NCBI RefSeq assembly: GCF_022606355.1
Contig: NZ_JAHHZQ010000002.1
Span: 62,001-126,000, forward strand
Direction: 5' to 3'
DNA from: Leifsonia shinshuensis
GTDB taxonomy: Bacteria > Actinomycetota > Actinomycetes > Actinomycetales > Microbacteriaceae
Length of the DNA: 64,000 nt
Below, in pieces: positions 42,213 through 50,898 of the stretch. Each line of letters starts with the position of its first letter. Within the stretch, counting starts at the first letter, position 1. The position numbers and the translations under genes are program-made. Below the pieces are notes generated by a model. That model made no database searches. It saw nothing but the letters and a program-made list of their open reading frames with translations, and was not told the DNA's origin.

Positions 42213-42808
42213 CGCGTCTCCCCCGCCTTCGCGGAGCGCTGGTCGATGAGCGCCGCCACGACCTCCGCGGCTGAAGCCAGCGGCTGAACACTCCGCATGG
42301 CGCGAGAGACGATGACCGCCCCCTCGATCGTCGACACGACGACGGTCGCCAGAGACCGGGCGTGCTCGGCATCGACGCCGCCGGCCTCGAGGAGCGAGGC
42401 CGCTGCCGCGATCCACGACTCGAATGCCGTGACGCACGCGAGCCGGAGTCTCTCGCTCTCCGCGCCCATCTCCAGCGTGACGACCGAGACCGGGCAGCCC
42501 AACCGGAAGTCGCTCCCGCTGACGATGGTCGACAGGGCGGCGATCACGGCGCGGACAGCATCCGACGCGTTCCCCGTGGACGCGGCCGCCTCCGAGATCA
42601 GCGTCTCGAACTGCTTCGCTGCGAGTTCGACCGCGGCGACTCCGAGACCTTCCTTCCCATCGGGGAAGTGGAAGTAGACGGACCCTTTGGGCGCCGCCGC
42701 GTGCTCGATCACCGCGTTCAGGCCCGTTCCGCTGAAACCGCTGGTCTGGATGAGCTCGAGCATGGACTCTGCGAGCCGTGCCTTCGTCAGGTCTCCTTTG
42801 GATGTCAT
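42209..42808 (-). CDS. TetR-family regulator of the fusion enzyme
   Basis: 199 residues. KARLAESMLELIQTSGFSGTGLNAVIEHAAAPKGSVYFHFP-type helix-turn-helix (recognition helix near 34-50), then a helical ligand domain with RLGCPVSVVTLEMG, typical of the TetR_C LmrA/YxaF-like group. It precedes and overlaps the fusion gene, so both form an autoregulated operon under the perfect palindrome at 42818-42831. Confidence 0.88.
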   Translation of the reverse strand: MTSKGDLTKARLAESMLELIQTSGFSGTGLNAVIEHAAAPKGSVYFHFPDGKEGLGVAAVELAAKQFETLISEAAASTGNASDAVRAVIAALSTIVSGSDFRLGCPVSVVTLEMGAESERLRLACVTAFESWIAAAASLLEAGGVDAEHARSLATVVVSTIEGAVIVSRAMRSVQPLASAAEVVAALIDQRSAKAGETR

Positions 42809-42817
42809 GCGTTCATA

Positions 42818-42831
42818 ATAGACCGGTCTAT
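42818..42831. promoter_or_regulatory. Perfect palindromic TetR operator
   Basis: ATAGACCGGTCTAT is a perfect 14-base palindrome ten bases upstream of the TetR start codon, in an AT-rich gap. The TAGACCGGTCTA core is a frequent TetR-family operator in bacteria (from memory). Confidence 0.85.
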
Positions 42832-42881
42832 ATATTTTGGCGAACCACGATCAGAAGACCACGAGACACGGCCGGTCCTCA

Positions 42882-44492
42882 TCATGCGCTCATGAACACG
42901 ACCGACCCTGCCACGACGGTGCCGACGACGGGGGCGTCGACGAACTCGTCGAGTGGAGCAGTCGACGGATCGGCGGCGAAGACGCTGAGGTCGGCGCGCT
43001 TGCCGACCTCGATGGATCCGGCGATCGCGCCGTCTCCGACGGACCGGGCGGCAGACACGGTGTAGCCGGCGATCGCTGCAGGGATGCTGAGGGCCTGGTG
43101 CGGCGCGATCGCCTCGGCCCGGGAGGAGCCCGGTGAGCGCCGGAGGCAGGCGGAGGCGATGATTCGACGCGGATCGAAGCCGGCGATGGGCCAGTCCGAC
43201 CCGAGGACGAGCGGAACCCCTGCGGCTTCGAGTCGCCCCAGCGGCCAGGCGTTCGCGAGGCGGTCGTGGCCCATCCGTATGGACCAGTTGTCCGTTTCGT
43301 CCGGGTGGAGAAAGTCCGTGCAGTGGGTGGGCTGCATGCTGATCGTCGCCGATGAGGCAGCAATGCGGGCGATGCCGCGTCCGGAGAGATACTCGATGTG
43401 CTCGATACGGTGGGGCACGACTCGACGATGAGACCCGAGGCCGGCATTCGCCCTGTCGATCGCGTCGGCGGCGTGGAGCACCGCCTGATCGCCGATGGCA
43501 TGCGTGGCAGTGACGATGCCCCGTTCCGCGAAGTAGCGGATCGCGGCGCCGTACGCGTCGAGGTCGTGCCAGAGCGGCGCCGTCGAGCCGCCGAGGCTGT
43601 CGTGCTCCGACAGCCAGGCGGTCCCGTCGTCGATCGTTCCGTCGAGGAAGAACTTGGCGCCACCGACTCGCCAGCGGTCGCCGCGGCGGTTCTGCATCCC
43701 CGCGAGCGCACTCCAGGCCTGCCGGTCCGAGTCCGCCGGGCACCAGGGCATGCAACGGATCGTCACCGGCAGCGGACCGTCATCCTCGAGTGCTCGATAC
43801 AGGCGCGCTGCCGCGTCGTCGAACTCCAGCGCATGGATTCCGGTCAGTCCGGCCTGGGACATCGCCTCGAGCGCCGTGCGGAGGAGGGCCGCCTGGCGAT
43901 GGGACGAGAGGGCGGGCGCCGCGCGCTCGACCAGCTCCACAGCATCCGGCTCCCGCAGATAGCCGGTGGGCGAACCGTCCTCGTCGCACACGATGCGGGC
44001 AACTCCGGGCAGGTCATGCGCGCCGTGGATCCCGGCTGCGAGGAGGGCGGCGGAGCTCGCGAGCGCCGAGTGCCCGTCGAACATCCGGAGCAGGGCCGGC
44101 CGGCCGCCGGTGGCGTCGTCGATCATCGACCGGCTGGGGGCGCGCCCGCCGAAGACGTCCGGCAGGAGACCCCAGCCCCGCAGCCATTCGCCGGGGGGCG
44201 CGGTTGCGGCCTCGTCGGCCAGGAGGCGTCGGACGCTGTCGAGATCCCGCGCATCGCGCAGCGAGACACCTGCTGTCAGGTTGGCTCCGAGAACCGGGTG
44301 GGTATGGCCGTCGGTGAACCCGGGCAGGATGGCTGCCGACCCGACATCGTAGACAGCGGTTCCTCGACCGCGCCAGTCTCGGATGTCGGCGCGGTCGCCG
44401 ACGGCGACGATGTGCCCGTCGGCGATCCCGATGGCGTGGACCGGTCGTCCACCGGGCGCCAACGGGACGCTGCCAGCCAGGATGAGATCCAT
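42882..44492 (-). CDS. Amidohydrolase family 3 protein (YtcJ/NfdA-like)
   Basis: 536 residues. GFTDGHTHPVLGANL is the first metal motif; KFFLDGTIDDGTAWLSEHD carries the carboxylated-Lys region or its substitute; ATHAIGDQAV and HRIEHIEYL supply metal His residues; GSDWPIAGFDP has the catalytic Asp. These enzymes hydrolyse N-formyl or N-acyl amides. Divergent from a TetR gene across an inverted repeat that also occurs before the APC permease, so it probably acts in one pathway with that permease and the M24 protein. Confidence 0.82.
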   Translation of the reverse strand: MDLILAGSVPLAPGGRPVHAIGIADGHIVAVGDRADIRDWRGRGTAVYDVGSAAILPGFTDGHTHPVLGANLTAGVSLRDARDLDSVRRLLADEAATAPPGEWLRGWGLLPDVFGGRAPSRSMIDDATGGRPALLRMFDGHSALASSAALLAAGIHGAHDLPGVARIVCDEDGSPTGYLREPDAVELVERAAPALSSHRQAALLRTALEAMSQAGLTGIHALEFDDAAARLYRALEDDGPLPVTIRCMPWCPADSDRQAWSALAGMQNRRGDRWRVGGAKFFLDGTIDDGTAWLSEHDSLGGSTAPLWHDLDAYGAAIRYFAERGIVTATHAIGDQAVLHAADAIDRANAGLGSHRRVVPHRIEHIEYLSGRGIARIAASSATISMQPTHCTDFLHPDETDNWSIRMGHDRLANAWPLGRLEAAGVPLVLGSDWPIAGFDPRRIIASACLRRSPGSSRAEAIAPHQALSIPAAIAGYTVSAARSVGDGAIAGSIEVGKRADLSVFAADPSTAPLDEFVDAPVVGTVVAGSVVFMSA

Positions 44493-44501
44493 CGTCGCTC
44501 C

Positions 44502-44524
44502 TTTTACGAATATGATTCGGTTAC
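44502..44524. promoter_or_regulatory. Inverted-repeat operator, amidohydrolase/TetR gap
   Basis: TTTTACGAA (44502-44510), 5 bases, TTCGGTTAC (44516-44524). Same 9-5-9 geometry and near-identical right arm as the repeat at 47960-47982. The inner part CGAAT-ATG-ATTCG is exactly palindromic. Confidence 0.65.
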
Positions 44525-44563
44525 TGTCATGAGCATCTCAACGGTGCAGTCGAGGGGGATTCG

Positions 44564-45205
44564 ATGCCGAGACCACGCACTCCGAAGCTGTCGCCGGAGC
44601 TGATCGCCCGAGCGGCGATCGCCGAGGTGGACAGCACGGGTGATTTCACGATCGAAGGGCTCGCGCGTGCGCTTGGCGTGGTGCCCTCCTCGCTCTACAG
44701 CCATGTCACCGGCCGCTCCGCGATCATCGAACTGACGCGGAACGAGCTCATCCCGTCCAACCCGGGTGACGAGACGGGTCTCACCTGGGAGCAATCGCTC
44801 ACCCGCTTCGTCCGGCGCTATCGCGACGCGCTCGGCGAGCATCCTCGGCTCATACCGGTGCTCACGTTGAACACGGTCGCCGGCCCCGAGACGGTGGCCC
44901 TCTACCAGTCGCTGGCGGGCATCCTGCGCAGGGCGGGGTTCAGCGACGACAGGCTGCTCGACGCGGTCACGACGGTCGACGTGTTCACCCTGGGTGCGGC
45001 GCTCGATCTCGCGACACCCGACGACACCTGGCTCCCCGAGCGTTTCCCCGACGGGCCGTTGCGCGACGCGCTCTCCTCGGCGCCACGAGGGCGTGCGCGT
45101 TCGGAGAGCGCGTTCGCGTTCGGGCTCGAGGTCCTCGTGGCGGGGCTGAGCGAGGCGCTGGGCTCGGATCGCCCGACCGAGCCCAGCGTCCACGGTCACC
45201 AGTAG
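44564..45205 (+). CDS. TetR-family regulator
   Basis: 213 residues. LSPELIARAAIAEVDSTGDF then IEGLARALGVVPSSLYSHVTGRSAI is the helix-turn-helix; LGVVPSSLYSHV is the recognition helix of the TetR class proper. GAGGGGGAT precedes ATG 44564. Divergent from the amidohydrolase and convergent with the M24 gene, whose 3' end it overlaps by 10 bases. It is the best candidate for binding the two matching inverted repeats at 44502 and 47960. Confidence 0.86.
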   Translation: MPRPRTPKLSPELIARAAIAEVDSTGDFTIEGLARALGVVPSSLYSHVTGRSAIIELTRNELIPSNPGDETGLTWEQSLTRFVRRYRDALGEHPRLIPVLTLNTVAGPETVALYQSLAGILRRAGFSDDRLLDAVTTVDVFTLGAALDLATPDDTWLPERFPDGPLRDALSSAPRGRARSESAFAFGLEVLVAGLSEALGSDRPTEPSVHGHQ

Positions 45206-46443
45206 AGCTGCGGGCTCGTCGAGAGCATCTCGTTGCCATCCGCGCCGACGATGAAGACATCCTCCCAGGTCGCCGATCCGACTCCCGGGGTGTTGAAGAA
45301 CACCTCCACGGTCATGACGCTGCCCTCACGGATCGGCTCGTGGATGAACGCCGCTGCCGGGGCCTCACCACCGGCGGGGACCACCGGCGCCTGGAAGAAC
45401 GTGCCGAGTCCGTGCCCGTAGACATCCCACTGCGAGGCGTCTGCTACCGCGAAGTCGCTCTGCTCCACGAGGCGGTCGCCGTAAGCTCCGATCTCCGCGG
45501 CGGTCGCACCGGGGCGGAAGGCATCGATGATCGCGTTGTGGATGCTGAGGCTGTCCTCCACGAGCCGGCGTTGCGCCGAGGTGGGGCGATTGCCGCAGAC
45601 CGCGGTGCGTCCGGGATCCAGCCAGTAACCGTGCAGGATCGGACCGTAGATCCAACCCCGCAGCATGTCGCCTTCGCGCGGAGCCACGGGGCGGTGGCCA
45701 TACATCGGGCTGCTCCACATGAAGTGCTCGCTGTGCTGTCCGTGGTCGATCGCGACCCGCTGGATGCCACCCCCCGCGCGGTAGACCTCCGCCGCGGCCA
45801 TCGCCGCGGCTTCTGACTCCGGCTTGCCCGCGATGAGGGCGGTCATCAGCGCATCCATGGATCGGGAGGCGATGACGCCCGCCTCCCGGAACACGTCACG
45901 CTCGCGCGGCGACTTGTGCATCTGCACGCGCACGAGCAGGTCGTCCACCGCCACCCACTCGATCTGCGGGGTGCGCTCGGTGAGGGCGCGGTGGATCTGC
46001 ACGGGCAGGAAGTTGTCGCCGACGTAGCCGACGCGGCCCTCGAGCCCGAGGTCGTTCATCCGCTGTGCGAGTCCCTCGCCCAGGTCGAAGTGGCTGTGGA
46101 CCGCTCCTGTCGCGACTTGCGCCGGGTCGGTCGAGGCGGCACCGTCGACGGTGTGGACCTCTGGCTCGTGTCCGGGGCGAAGGAGGACGGCTGCGTGGGC
46201 GCGGCCGGCGCCGACGCCGGGAAGCGGAGGCTCTTGTCCGGACGCGATGGACGCGTAGTTCGTCAGCCAGTACACGTCTCCGGCACGATCGAACGACCCG
46301 CCGCTCTTCTGCCATACGACCAACGCCGGAAGGTCCGCGTCACGCATCGCGAGGAGGGTGCGCTCCCAGCGGTCGTGATATTCCTCGAGCGGAAACGGGA
46401 GGTCGGTGCCGACCGCCCGGTCGAGCGTGTAGTCCAGTGTCAT
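45196..46443 (-). CDS. M24 (creatinase/Xaa-Pro aminopeptidase) family protein
   Basis: 415 residues. N-terminal creatinase domain to about 180, then the pita-bread domain. Expected metal ligands are only partly kept: Asp in WLDPGRT, His in YGHGLGTFF, Glu in VMTVEVFF and Glu in TWEDVFIV are present, but the first Asp (usually in a DxGxxxxGY motif) is replaced in RGWIYGPILHGYW. It may be a metal-free creatinase-like hydrolase or use another metal arrangement. ATG 46443 follows AAAGGAAA and overlaps the permease stop. Confidence 0.8.
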   Translation of the reverse strand: MTLDYTLDRAVGTDLPFPLEEYHDRWERTLLAMRDADLPALVVWQKSGGSFDRAGDVYWLTNYASIASGQEPPLPGVGAGRAHAAVLLRPGHEPEVHTVDGAASTDPAQVATGAVHSHFDLGEGLAQRMNDLGLEGRVGYVGDNFLPVQIHRALTERTPQIEWVAVDDLLVRVQMHKSPRERDVFREAGVIASRSMDALMTALIAGKPESEAAAMAAAEVYRAGGGIQRVAIDHGQHSEHFMWSSPMYGHRPVAPREGDMLRGWIYGPILHGYWLDPGRTAVCGNRPTSAQRRLVEDSLSIHNAIIDAFRPGATAAEIGAYGDRLVEQSDFAVADASQWDVYGHGLGTFFQAPVVPAGGEAPAAAFIHEPIREGSVMTVEVFFNTPGVGSATWEDVFIVGADGNEMLSTSPQLYW

Positions 46444-47936
46444 CGGGTTTCCTTTCGGGTGAGGTGCTGTTCGGTCTCGTCGGCAGGTCTCATGCCGACG
46501 GCTGCAAGTCGTTCCGGTCTCCGGATGGCCGTCGCGCAGGCCCACGCCGCCGAGAGCACGATCACACTGCACAGGACGGCGATCAGCACCGCGTTCACAG
46601 CCGATGCCGCCCCTGTCAGGAGATCGAATTGCGCCAGCAGGACAGCCAGAGCCAGCGACAGGAGGATCGCAGCGACGGCGGGTGCCCATCGACGCCGCAG
46701 CAGTCCCTGCCGAGCGCGCCGGAAGTGGACGACCACTGCCGCGGAGGTGGCGATCTGCAGGACGATCATGAAGATCGCCGCCATGCCGGTGAGCCACAGC
46801 GCGACATTGAGGTAGGGGTCCAGGCCGAGCACTGCGGCGACGAGGATGGCGATCACGGTGACGACGGTCTGGAGGAGTCCGGCCATCCACGGCGCTCCGG
46901 TCCGCATCGACGTCCGGGCGACCAGGCGCGGTAGCACGCCGTCCAGTGCGAGGGAGTGAGCGTAGCGGTTGGCGCCGTTGTGGAATGCGAGTTGCGCGGC
47001 GAGGAGGCTCGTGAGGATCAGGGCCTGCATGAGGATGGAGGCCCACTCGCCGACGTACGTGCGAGCCAGGACGAAGAACAGGTCCGCACCGTACTTCTCG
47101 ACGGCCGTGGCCAGACTGCTCGCGCCGAAACCCTGCACGACCACCCAACTGACGACCGCGTAGAACGCGGCGATCCCCACCACCGTCACCACGCCCGCCC
47201 GCGGGATCGTCCGGTCGGGGTCACGCGCTTCCGCCCGGTAGAGGGCGATCGCCTCGATGCCCAGGAAGCCGATGAACGCGAGTGCGAGGACCGCGCCCAT
47301 CCCCGGCGCGAACACGTTCGAGGGAAGCAGCGAGGACAGTTCCAATCCGTGTGCGCCGCCTCGGACGAGCACCGCGATGGCCACGAACGCGACCAGAGCG
47401 AGCTCCGCGCTGAGAAGCACGGCCAGCACTCGGGCACCGACACCGATCCCCGTGGCCGCGATCGCGAAGATCACGAAGGCGACCACGACAGCCGCGACCG
47501 GCCACGGGATGTCGACGCCGATGAGGAGCTTCGCATCCTGAACGACGTACACCGAGATCAGGCCGAGCGCGCCGATGAGGGCGACGTTGTATGCGACGAG
47601 AGCGACGATCGCGCTCGCGGCCCCCGCTGCCCGGCCCAGGCCGACGGAAATGTAGGCATAGAACGCACCCTGGCTGCGGACGTGCGGTGTCATGGCGGTG
47701 AAGCCGGCGAGGAAGAGCAGCAGCACGCCACCTGCGCCGAGGAACGCGGCAGGCACGCCGACGCCGCCGATTCCCAGCATCAGCGGGCTGAACCCGCCGA
47801 GGTAGCCGAGCGGGCCGGCGGCCGAGATCACGAGGAATGCGATCCCGGCCGCGCCCAGCGTGTTGGCGCGAAGTCCGACGCCACGCGCGGTGTGGACGGG
47901 GGAAGGTGCTGGAGAGGAGGACGTCTCTGCTGACAT
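46440..47936 (-). CDS. APC-family amino acid/amine permease
   Basis: 498 residues, about twelve membrane segments. GIAFLVISAAGPLGYLGG begins segment 1; FIGFLGIEAIALYRAEARDPDRTIPRA is the family-typical segment 6 and loop. First gene of a two-gene operon with the M24 protein; the promoter gap holds a 9-5-9 inverted repeat. Probably imports the compound that the M24 protein and amidohydrolase break down (inference). Confidence 0.86.
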   Translation of the reverse strand: MSAETSSSPAPSPVHTARGVGLRANTLGAAGIAFLVISAAGPLGYLGGFSPLMLGIGGVGVPAAFLGAGGVLLLFLAGFTAMTPHVRSQGAFYAYISVGLGRAAGAASAIVALVAYNVALIGALGLISVYVVQDAKLLIGVDIPWPVAAVVVAFVIFAIAATGIGVGARVLAVLLSAELALVAFVAIAVLVRGGAHGLELSSLLPSNVFAPGMGAVLALAFIGFLGIEAIALYRAEARDPDRTIPRAGVVTVVGIAAFYAVVSWVVVQGFGASSLATAVEKYGADLFFVLARTYVGEWASILMQALILTSLLAAQLAFHNGANRYAHSLALDGVLPRLVARTSMRTGAPWMAGLLQTVVTVIAILVAAVLGLDPYLNVALWLTGMAAIFMIVLQIATSAAVVVHFRRARQGLLRRRWAPAVAAILLSLALAVLLAQFDLLTGAASAVNAVLIAVLCSVIVLSAAWACATAIRRPERLAAVGMRPADETEQHLTRKETR

Positions 47937-47959
47937 GTCAGCCCTTCGGTTCGGATAAG

Positions 47960-47982
47960 TTAACCGAATGGTTTTCGGTTAA
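47960..47982. promoter_or_regulatory. Inverted-repeat operator upstream of the APC permease
   Basis: TTAACCGAA (47960-47968), 5 bases, TTCGGTTAA (47974-47982): perfect 9-bp arms. The same design lies in the amidohydrolase/TetR gap. Likely second site of that TetR. Confidence 0.7.
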
Positions 47983-48351
47983 TGGATTGTGGCACGTCGA
48001 GCGACACGCGTCAATCGGTTCGGCCGAGCCGTTTCAGGGCCACGCCGGTACGGGAGCACGGCCGGGGCGAAACTCGGAGTCACCCAGAAGAACGGCTCGC
48101 CACACTCTCCCCGCACCATCGACCCCACCCGAAGCTGCTGGGCGCAACGAACAGAGAGAGCCCGGCCGATGGCCGGGCCTATCCTGGGCCCTCTCGCCAC
48201 GACGCTGCCCGTCAGAAGCCGTGCAACATCAACGATCTACGGGTTCGGCCGACCCTCACCAACCTCCTCTGACCTCACTCGGTCGTGCGCAGAATGTGCG
48301 CGTATTCGACCGCCGTGAAACGATCGGTCGTGTTCCGGACATGTTGGTTGT
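47983..48351. other. Intergenic region with a GC hairpin; no gene seen
   Basis: 369 bases between the APC permease start and the membrane-protein gene. The only structure I see is a perfect 8-bp stem, GCCCGGCC / GGCCGGGC with a 3-base loop at 48160-48178, without a following T-run. No convincing coding sequence on either strand: frames are short and lack ribosome sites. Confidence 0.6.
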
Positions 48352-49110
48352 ATGACGAAGATCACTGATGACGAGCTCGAAGCGCGAGTGCGAGCCGTTG
48401 CCGGCGTGTCGCCTGCGCAGAATGCTGGCGTGGCCGCTTCACTGACACACGTTCTCGATCAGCTCAGCGACCCCGACATCCGCTCGGGACTAACGCCGAA
48501 GCCGGTGTGGTGGCGTCGCCGGCCTGTGCTCGGAGCCGCCCTCGGAGTCATCATCGCTGTCGGGGTTGTCGGCGTCCCGGCGGCAGCGGCGGTGCAGTGG
48601 CTGGCGCACACAGGCATGTTCGGCGGCCAAGGTACAGAAGTCGACAAGTCGGAGTGGATCGGACTCGACGCTTCCGACGCGCCTTCTGCCATTCGCGGCC
48701 TCTACCCTGCCTGGATGCCGTTGCCGGCCGGAACAACTCGTGCCGACGCCGAGGCCACAGTCGGATCCCTCTACCACCGAAGTGTCGACGAAGCGCAGGA
48801 GGAGACGCCCGGACACGTGCTGACCCAGGAAACGGACATCAGACGCATGTTCGAGAGCTACGGCCGATGCACGTGGTACCGGGCATGGATCGACGCGGAC
48901 CAGACTCGCGATGAGGCCGCGCTCGCGCTCGCAACCAAGACCATCGACGAAGCGACCGGTTGGCCGGCCACTGTGAGCACCGACGGTTCTGGCGTCGTGG
49001 ATCACCTGCGCGAGGTCGCCCGCTCCGCAGGAGACGGCGATCGTGATGCCATCGTCGCAGCGTACGGAATCGACGGTTGCGCTCCGTTCACCGGGAACCT
49101 CGGCGGATGA
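48352..49110 (+). CDS. Single-pass membrane protein paired with a sigma factor
   Basis: 252 residues. A ~55-residue cytosolic N-terminus (DELEARVRAVAGVSPAQNAG) leads to one membrane segment (LGAALGVIIAVGVVGVPAA, about 60-78) and a ~170-residue outside domain with three Cys (GRCTWYRAW, DGCAPF). I do not recognise the outer domain and see no zinc anti-sigma HxxxCxxC motif. The stop overlaps the sigma-factor start (ATGA). The order, membrane protein before sigma, is the reverse of most anti-sigma pairs. It may be an atypical anti-sigma or the sigma factor's sensor. Ribosome site weak. Confidence 0.68.
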   Translation: MTKITDDELEARVRAVAGVSPAQNAGVAASLTHVLDQLSDPDIRSGLTPKPVWWRRRPVLGAALGVIIAVGVVGVPAAAAVQWLAHTGMFGGQGTEVDKSEWIGLDASDAPSAIRGLYPAWMPLPAGTTRADAEATVGSLYHRSVDEAQEETPGHVLTQETDIRRMFESYGRCTWYRAWIDADQTRDEAALALATKTIDEATGWPATVSTDGSGVVDHLREVARSAGDGDRDAIVAAYGIDGCAPFTGNLGG

Positions 49111-49607
49111 CCGCCAGCATCGGCGCCGAGCGAACCGACGTCAACGTCCTTGAACCGTTCCTCCGCGAAATCGCGCCGGACCTGCTCGCCTACTTCACTC
49201 GGCGGGTCTGGCCGACCGAGGACGCCGCTGATTGCCTTTCCGAGACGCTTCTGGTGCTCTGGAGGAGGCGTGATGACCTCCCGGCCGATGCGCGGGACCA
49301 TCGCGCGTGGGCATTCGGAGTCGCCAGGCGAGTCCTCGCCAACTTCCGCCGAGGGGCGATCCGACGCATCGCCCTGAACGACCGGCTTCGTGAGAGCCTC
49401 GCCACTGCTGCCGTCGCGACAGGAACAGACGAGACCATGACCGACGCTCTCGCGCAGCTCACGGAGAACGACCGCGAACTGGTCACGTTGATCCTCTGGG
49501 ACGGATTCGGAGTCGCCGAGGCCGGCGCCATACTCGGGTTGAAACCGGCTACGGCCCGGACCCGATTCGCACGTGCGAAAGCGCGACTGCGCGACCTGCT
49601 GGGATGA
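49107..49607 (+). CDS. ECF-type RNA polymerase sigma factor
   Basis: 166 residues, usual ECF size. Region 2: LLAYFTRRVWPTEDAADCLSE and VLWRRRDDLP; RAWAFGVARRVLANFRRG ends the sigma2 domain. Region 4: LTENDRELVTLILWDGFGVAE then AGAILGLKPATARTRFARAKARLR, the -35 recognition helix-turn-helix. ATG 49107 overlaps the membrane-protein stop. Likely directs a small stress or envelope regulon. Confidence 0.85.
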   Translation: MTASIGAERTDVNVLEPFLREIAPDLLAYFTRRVWPTEDAADCLSETLLVLWRRRDDLPADARDHRAWAFGVARRVLANFRRGAIRRIALNDRLRESLATAAVATGTDETMTDALAQLTENDRELVTLILWDGFGVAEAGAILGLKPATARTRFARAKARLRDLLG

Positions 49608-49625
49608 CCACGAGTCGGCGACGGT

Positions 49626-49960
49626 GAGATCCTCGTCACGGTCGAAGCCGTCGCAGTGGAGAACGTCGACCGTGCGTTCGTCGCCGGCACGCACTACGCC
49701 GCGGCCGACTTCGTGGCCGCACTGCCCGCGATCCCGTGCTTCGACGGCGTCGGTCGCCTCACCGACGGCACGCTCGTCGGATTCGGCGGTCTGAAGCCTC
49801 CTGCGGGTGCGCTCGCCGAGCGCGTGGTCGTTCCGGCCGGATATGCGATGCCGATTCCCGATGGGATCGCACCCGAGATCGCGCGACTGCTCGGCGCGGG
49901 ACGCATCGTCGCGACGGGGCGGGATGCCGGTGCCCTCCACGAGGCCACGCACCGCGTCCC
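49626..49960 (+). pseudogene. Remnant of a zinc-type quinone/alcohol dehydrogenase
   Basis: The translated frame (EILVTVEAVAVENVDRAF; PAIPCFDGVGRL; GALAERVVVPAGYAMPIPDG) matches the N-terminal GroES-like domain of medium-chain dehydrogenases. It then jumps directly to RLLGAGRIVATGRDA, which belongs about 50 residues later in the Rossmann domain, and decays. The middle and end of the gene are missing and there is no good start. A deleted gene copy. Confidence 0.6.
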
Positions 49961-50158
49961 CGGCGTTCCGGACCACTCGGCACGCACCCACGGTCATGCT
50001 ATGCAGGGGAAGCACCCGCGCCCACAGGGCAGGCACCCGCGTCTGCAAGGCCGCATCCACCACCAGCACCGAGAGCCACGCGTCCTCGTCGCGTGGCAGA
50101 ACCGCATCGCCCGGCTCTTCGGAGCACTGCGCGCACGTCCGTGAGGTTGAATGAGAGC

Positions 50159-50614
50159 ATGCGCCCGTTCTTGGACAAGGTCATGCCCGATGCGTGGCGA
50201 GCCGCGCAAGCACTCTCCACGACGGTGGTGCAGGAGGTGGTTCGCGCGGGAGTGACAGAGCAGGAGGTCGAGCTCATCAAGGTGCGCTCGTCCCAGCTCA
50301 ACGCGTGCGCCTTCTGCCTCGACCTCCACACCCGGGAGGCGCGTCGCGTCGGCGTGCCCCAGCAGAAACTCGACATGCTGGCCGCCTGGCGCGACTCGGG
50401 AGTTTACGACGAGCGCGAGCGTGCGATGCTGGCCATCGCCGAGGCAGCGACCGCGCTGCCGTTGACCGAGGACGCGCGGGCCGACCTGGCCGGGGCCCGT
50501 AACCTTCTGGGCGATGTCGAGTTCGCCGCGGCCGAATGGGTCGCGGTGACGATCAACGCCTTCAACCGGATCTCGATCCTCAGCGAGCACCCGGTCCGAC
50601 TGCGGAAGGACTGA
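50159..50614 (+). CDS. AhpD-like carboxymuconolactone decarboxylase family protein
   Basis: 151 residues. Cys50, Cys53 and His57 (CAFCLDLH) form the CxxCxxxH motif of AhpD-type alkylhydroperoxidases, and EVELIKVRSSQLNACAFC precedes it as in the family. Expected role: thiol-based reduction of peroxides. The start ATG 50159 has GAGGTTGA upstream, a modest ribosome site. Stands alone between a gene remnant and a terminator. Confidence 0.82.
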   Translation: MRPFLDKVMPDAWRAAQALSTTVVQEVVRAGVTEQEVELIKVRSSQLNACAFCLDLHTREARRVGVPQQKLDMLAAWRDSGVYDERERAMLAIAEAATALPLTEDARADLAGARNLLGDVEFAAAEWVAVTINAFNRISILSEHPVRLRKD

Positions 50615-50748
50615 TGCCGACCCTGTTCGTCCGGACTCGCGACCAGCAGGAAGATCCATCCGATCTGATCCGTAACGGCCATCGCTGTTCGCCCACGTCG
50701 TTCACCTTGCGCGGTGTCCGTGGCTGCCCAGATTGGCCGTAAACGAGA

Positions 50749-50775
50749 AACGGCGGCTGAACATCAGCCGCCGTT
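50749..50775 (-). terminator. Hairpin terminator beside the tRNA-like fragment
   Basis: AACGGCGGCTGA (50749-50760) and TCAGCCGCCGTT (50764-50775) form a perfect 12-bp stem with a 3-base loop. On the minus strand it is followed by a T-rich run (TTTCTCGTTT), so it fits a terminator for minus-strand transcription, as expected for a tRNA gene ending at ~50794. Confidence 0.75.
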
Positions 50776-50793
50776 CCCGTGTTTTCGAGCTAT

Positions 50794-50837
50794 GCAGCGA
50801 GGGCGGGACTCGAACCCGCGACACCATGATTTTGAGC
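50794..50837 (-). other. tRNA-like 3' fragment (T arm and acceptor strand only)
   Basis: On the minus strand: a perfect T-arm (stem GCGGG/CCCGC with loop TTCGAGT at 50803-50819), the 7-base acceptor 3' strand CCTCGCT, then GCA rather than CCA, and upstream CTCAAAATCATG resembling an anticodon loop. No matching 5' half (acceptor, D arm) lies within 100 bases upstream. The terminator downstream is intact. This looks like a tRNA gene whose 5' part was replaced, a typical integration scar. Confidence 0.45.
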
Positions 50838-50898
50838 GGCGTGCTCGTATGGCATGATTTGGGCGCCTGCACCTTTGCCAAATTCTGCGTGGGTAGCG

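Noticed and set aside
50020-50065. Short imperfect duplication around GCACCCGCG
   Set aside because: Only two copies of a nine-base core in a decayed gene region; within what high-GC sequence produces by chance.
50794-50837. A complete tRNA-Leu gene (an anticodon-like CAA is visible)
   Set aside because: The 5' acceptor strand and D arm are missing, the anticodon stem does not pair, and the variable region is too short for a leucine tRNA; listed as a fragment only.
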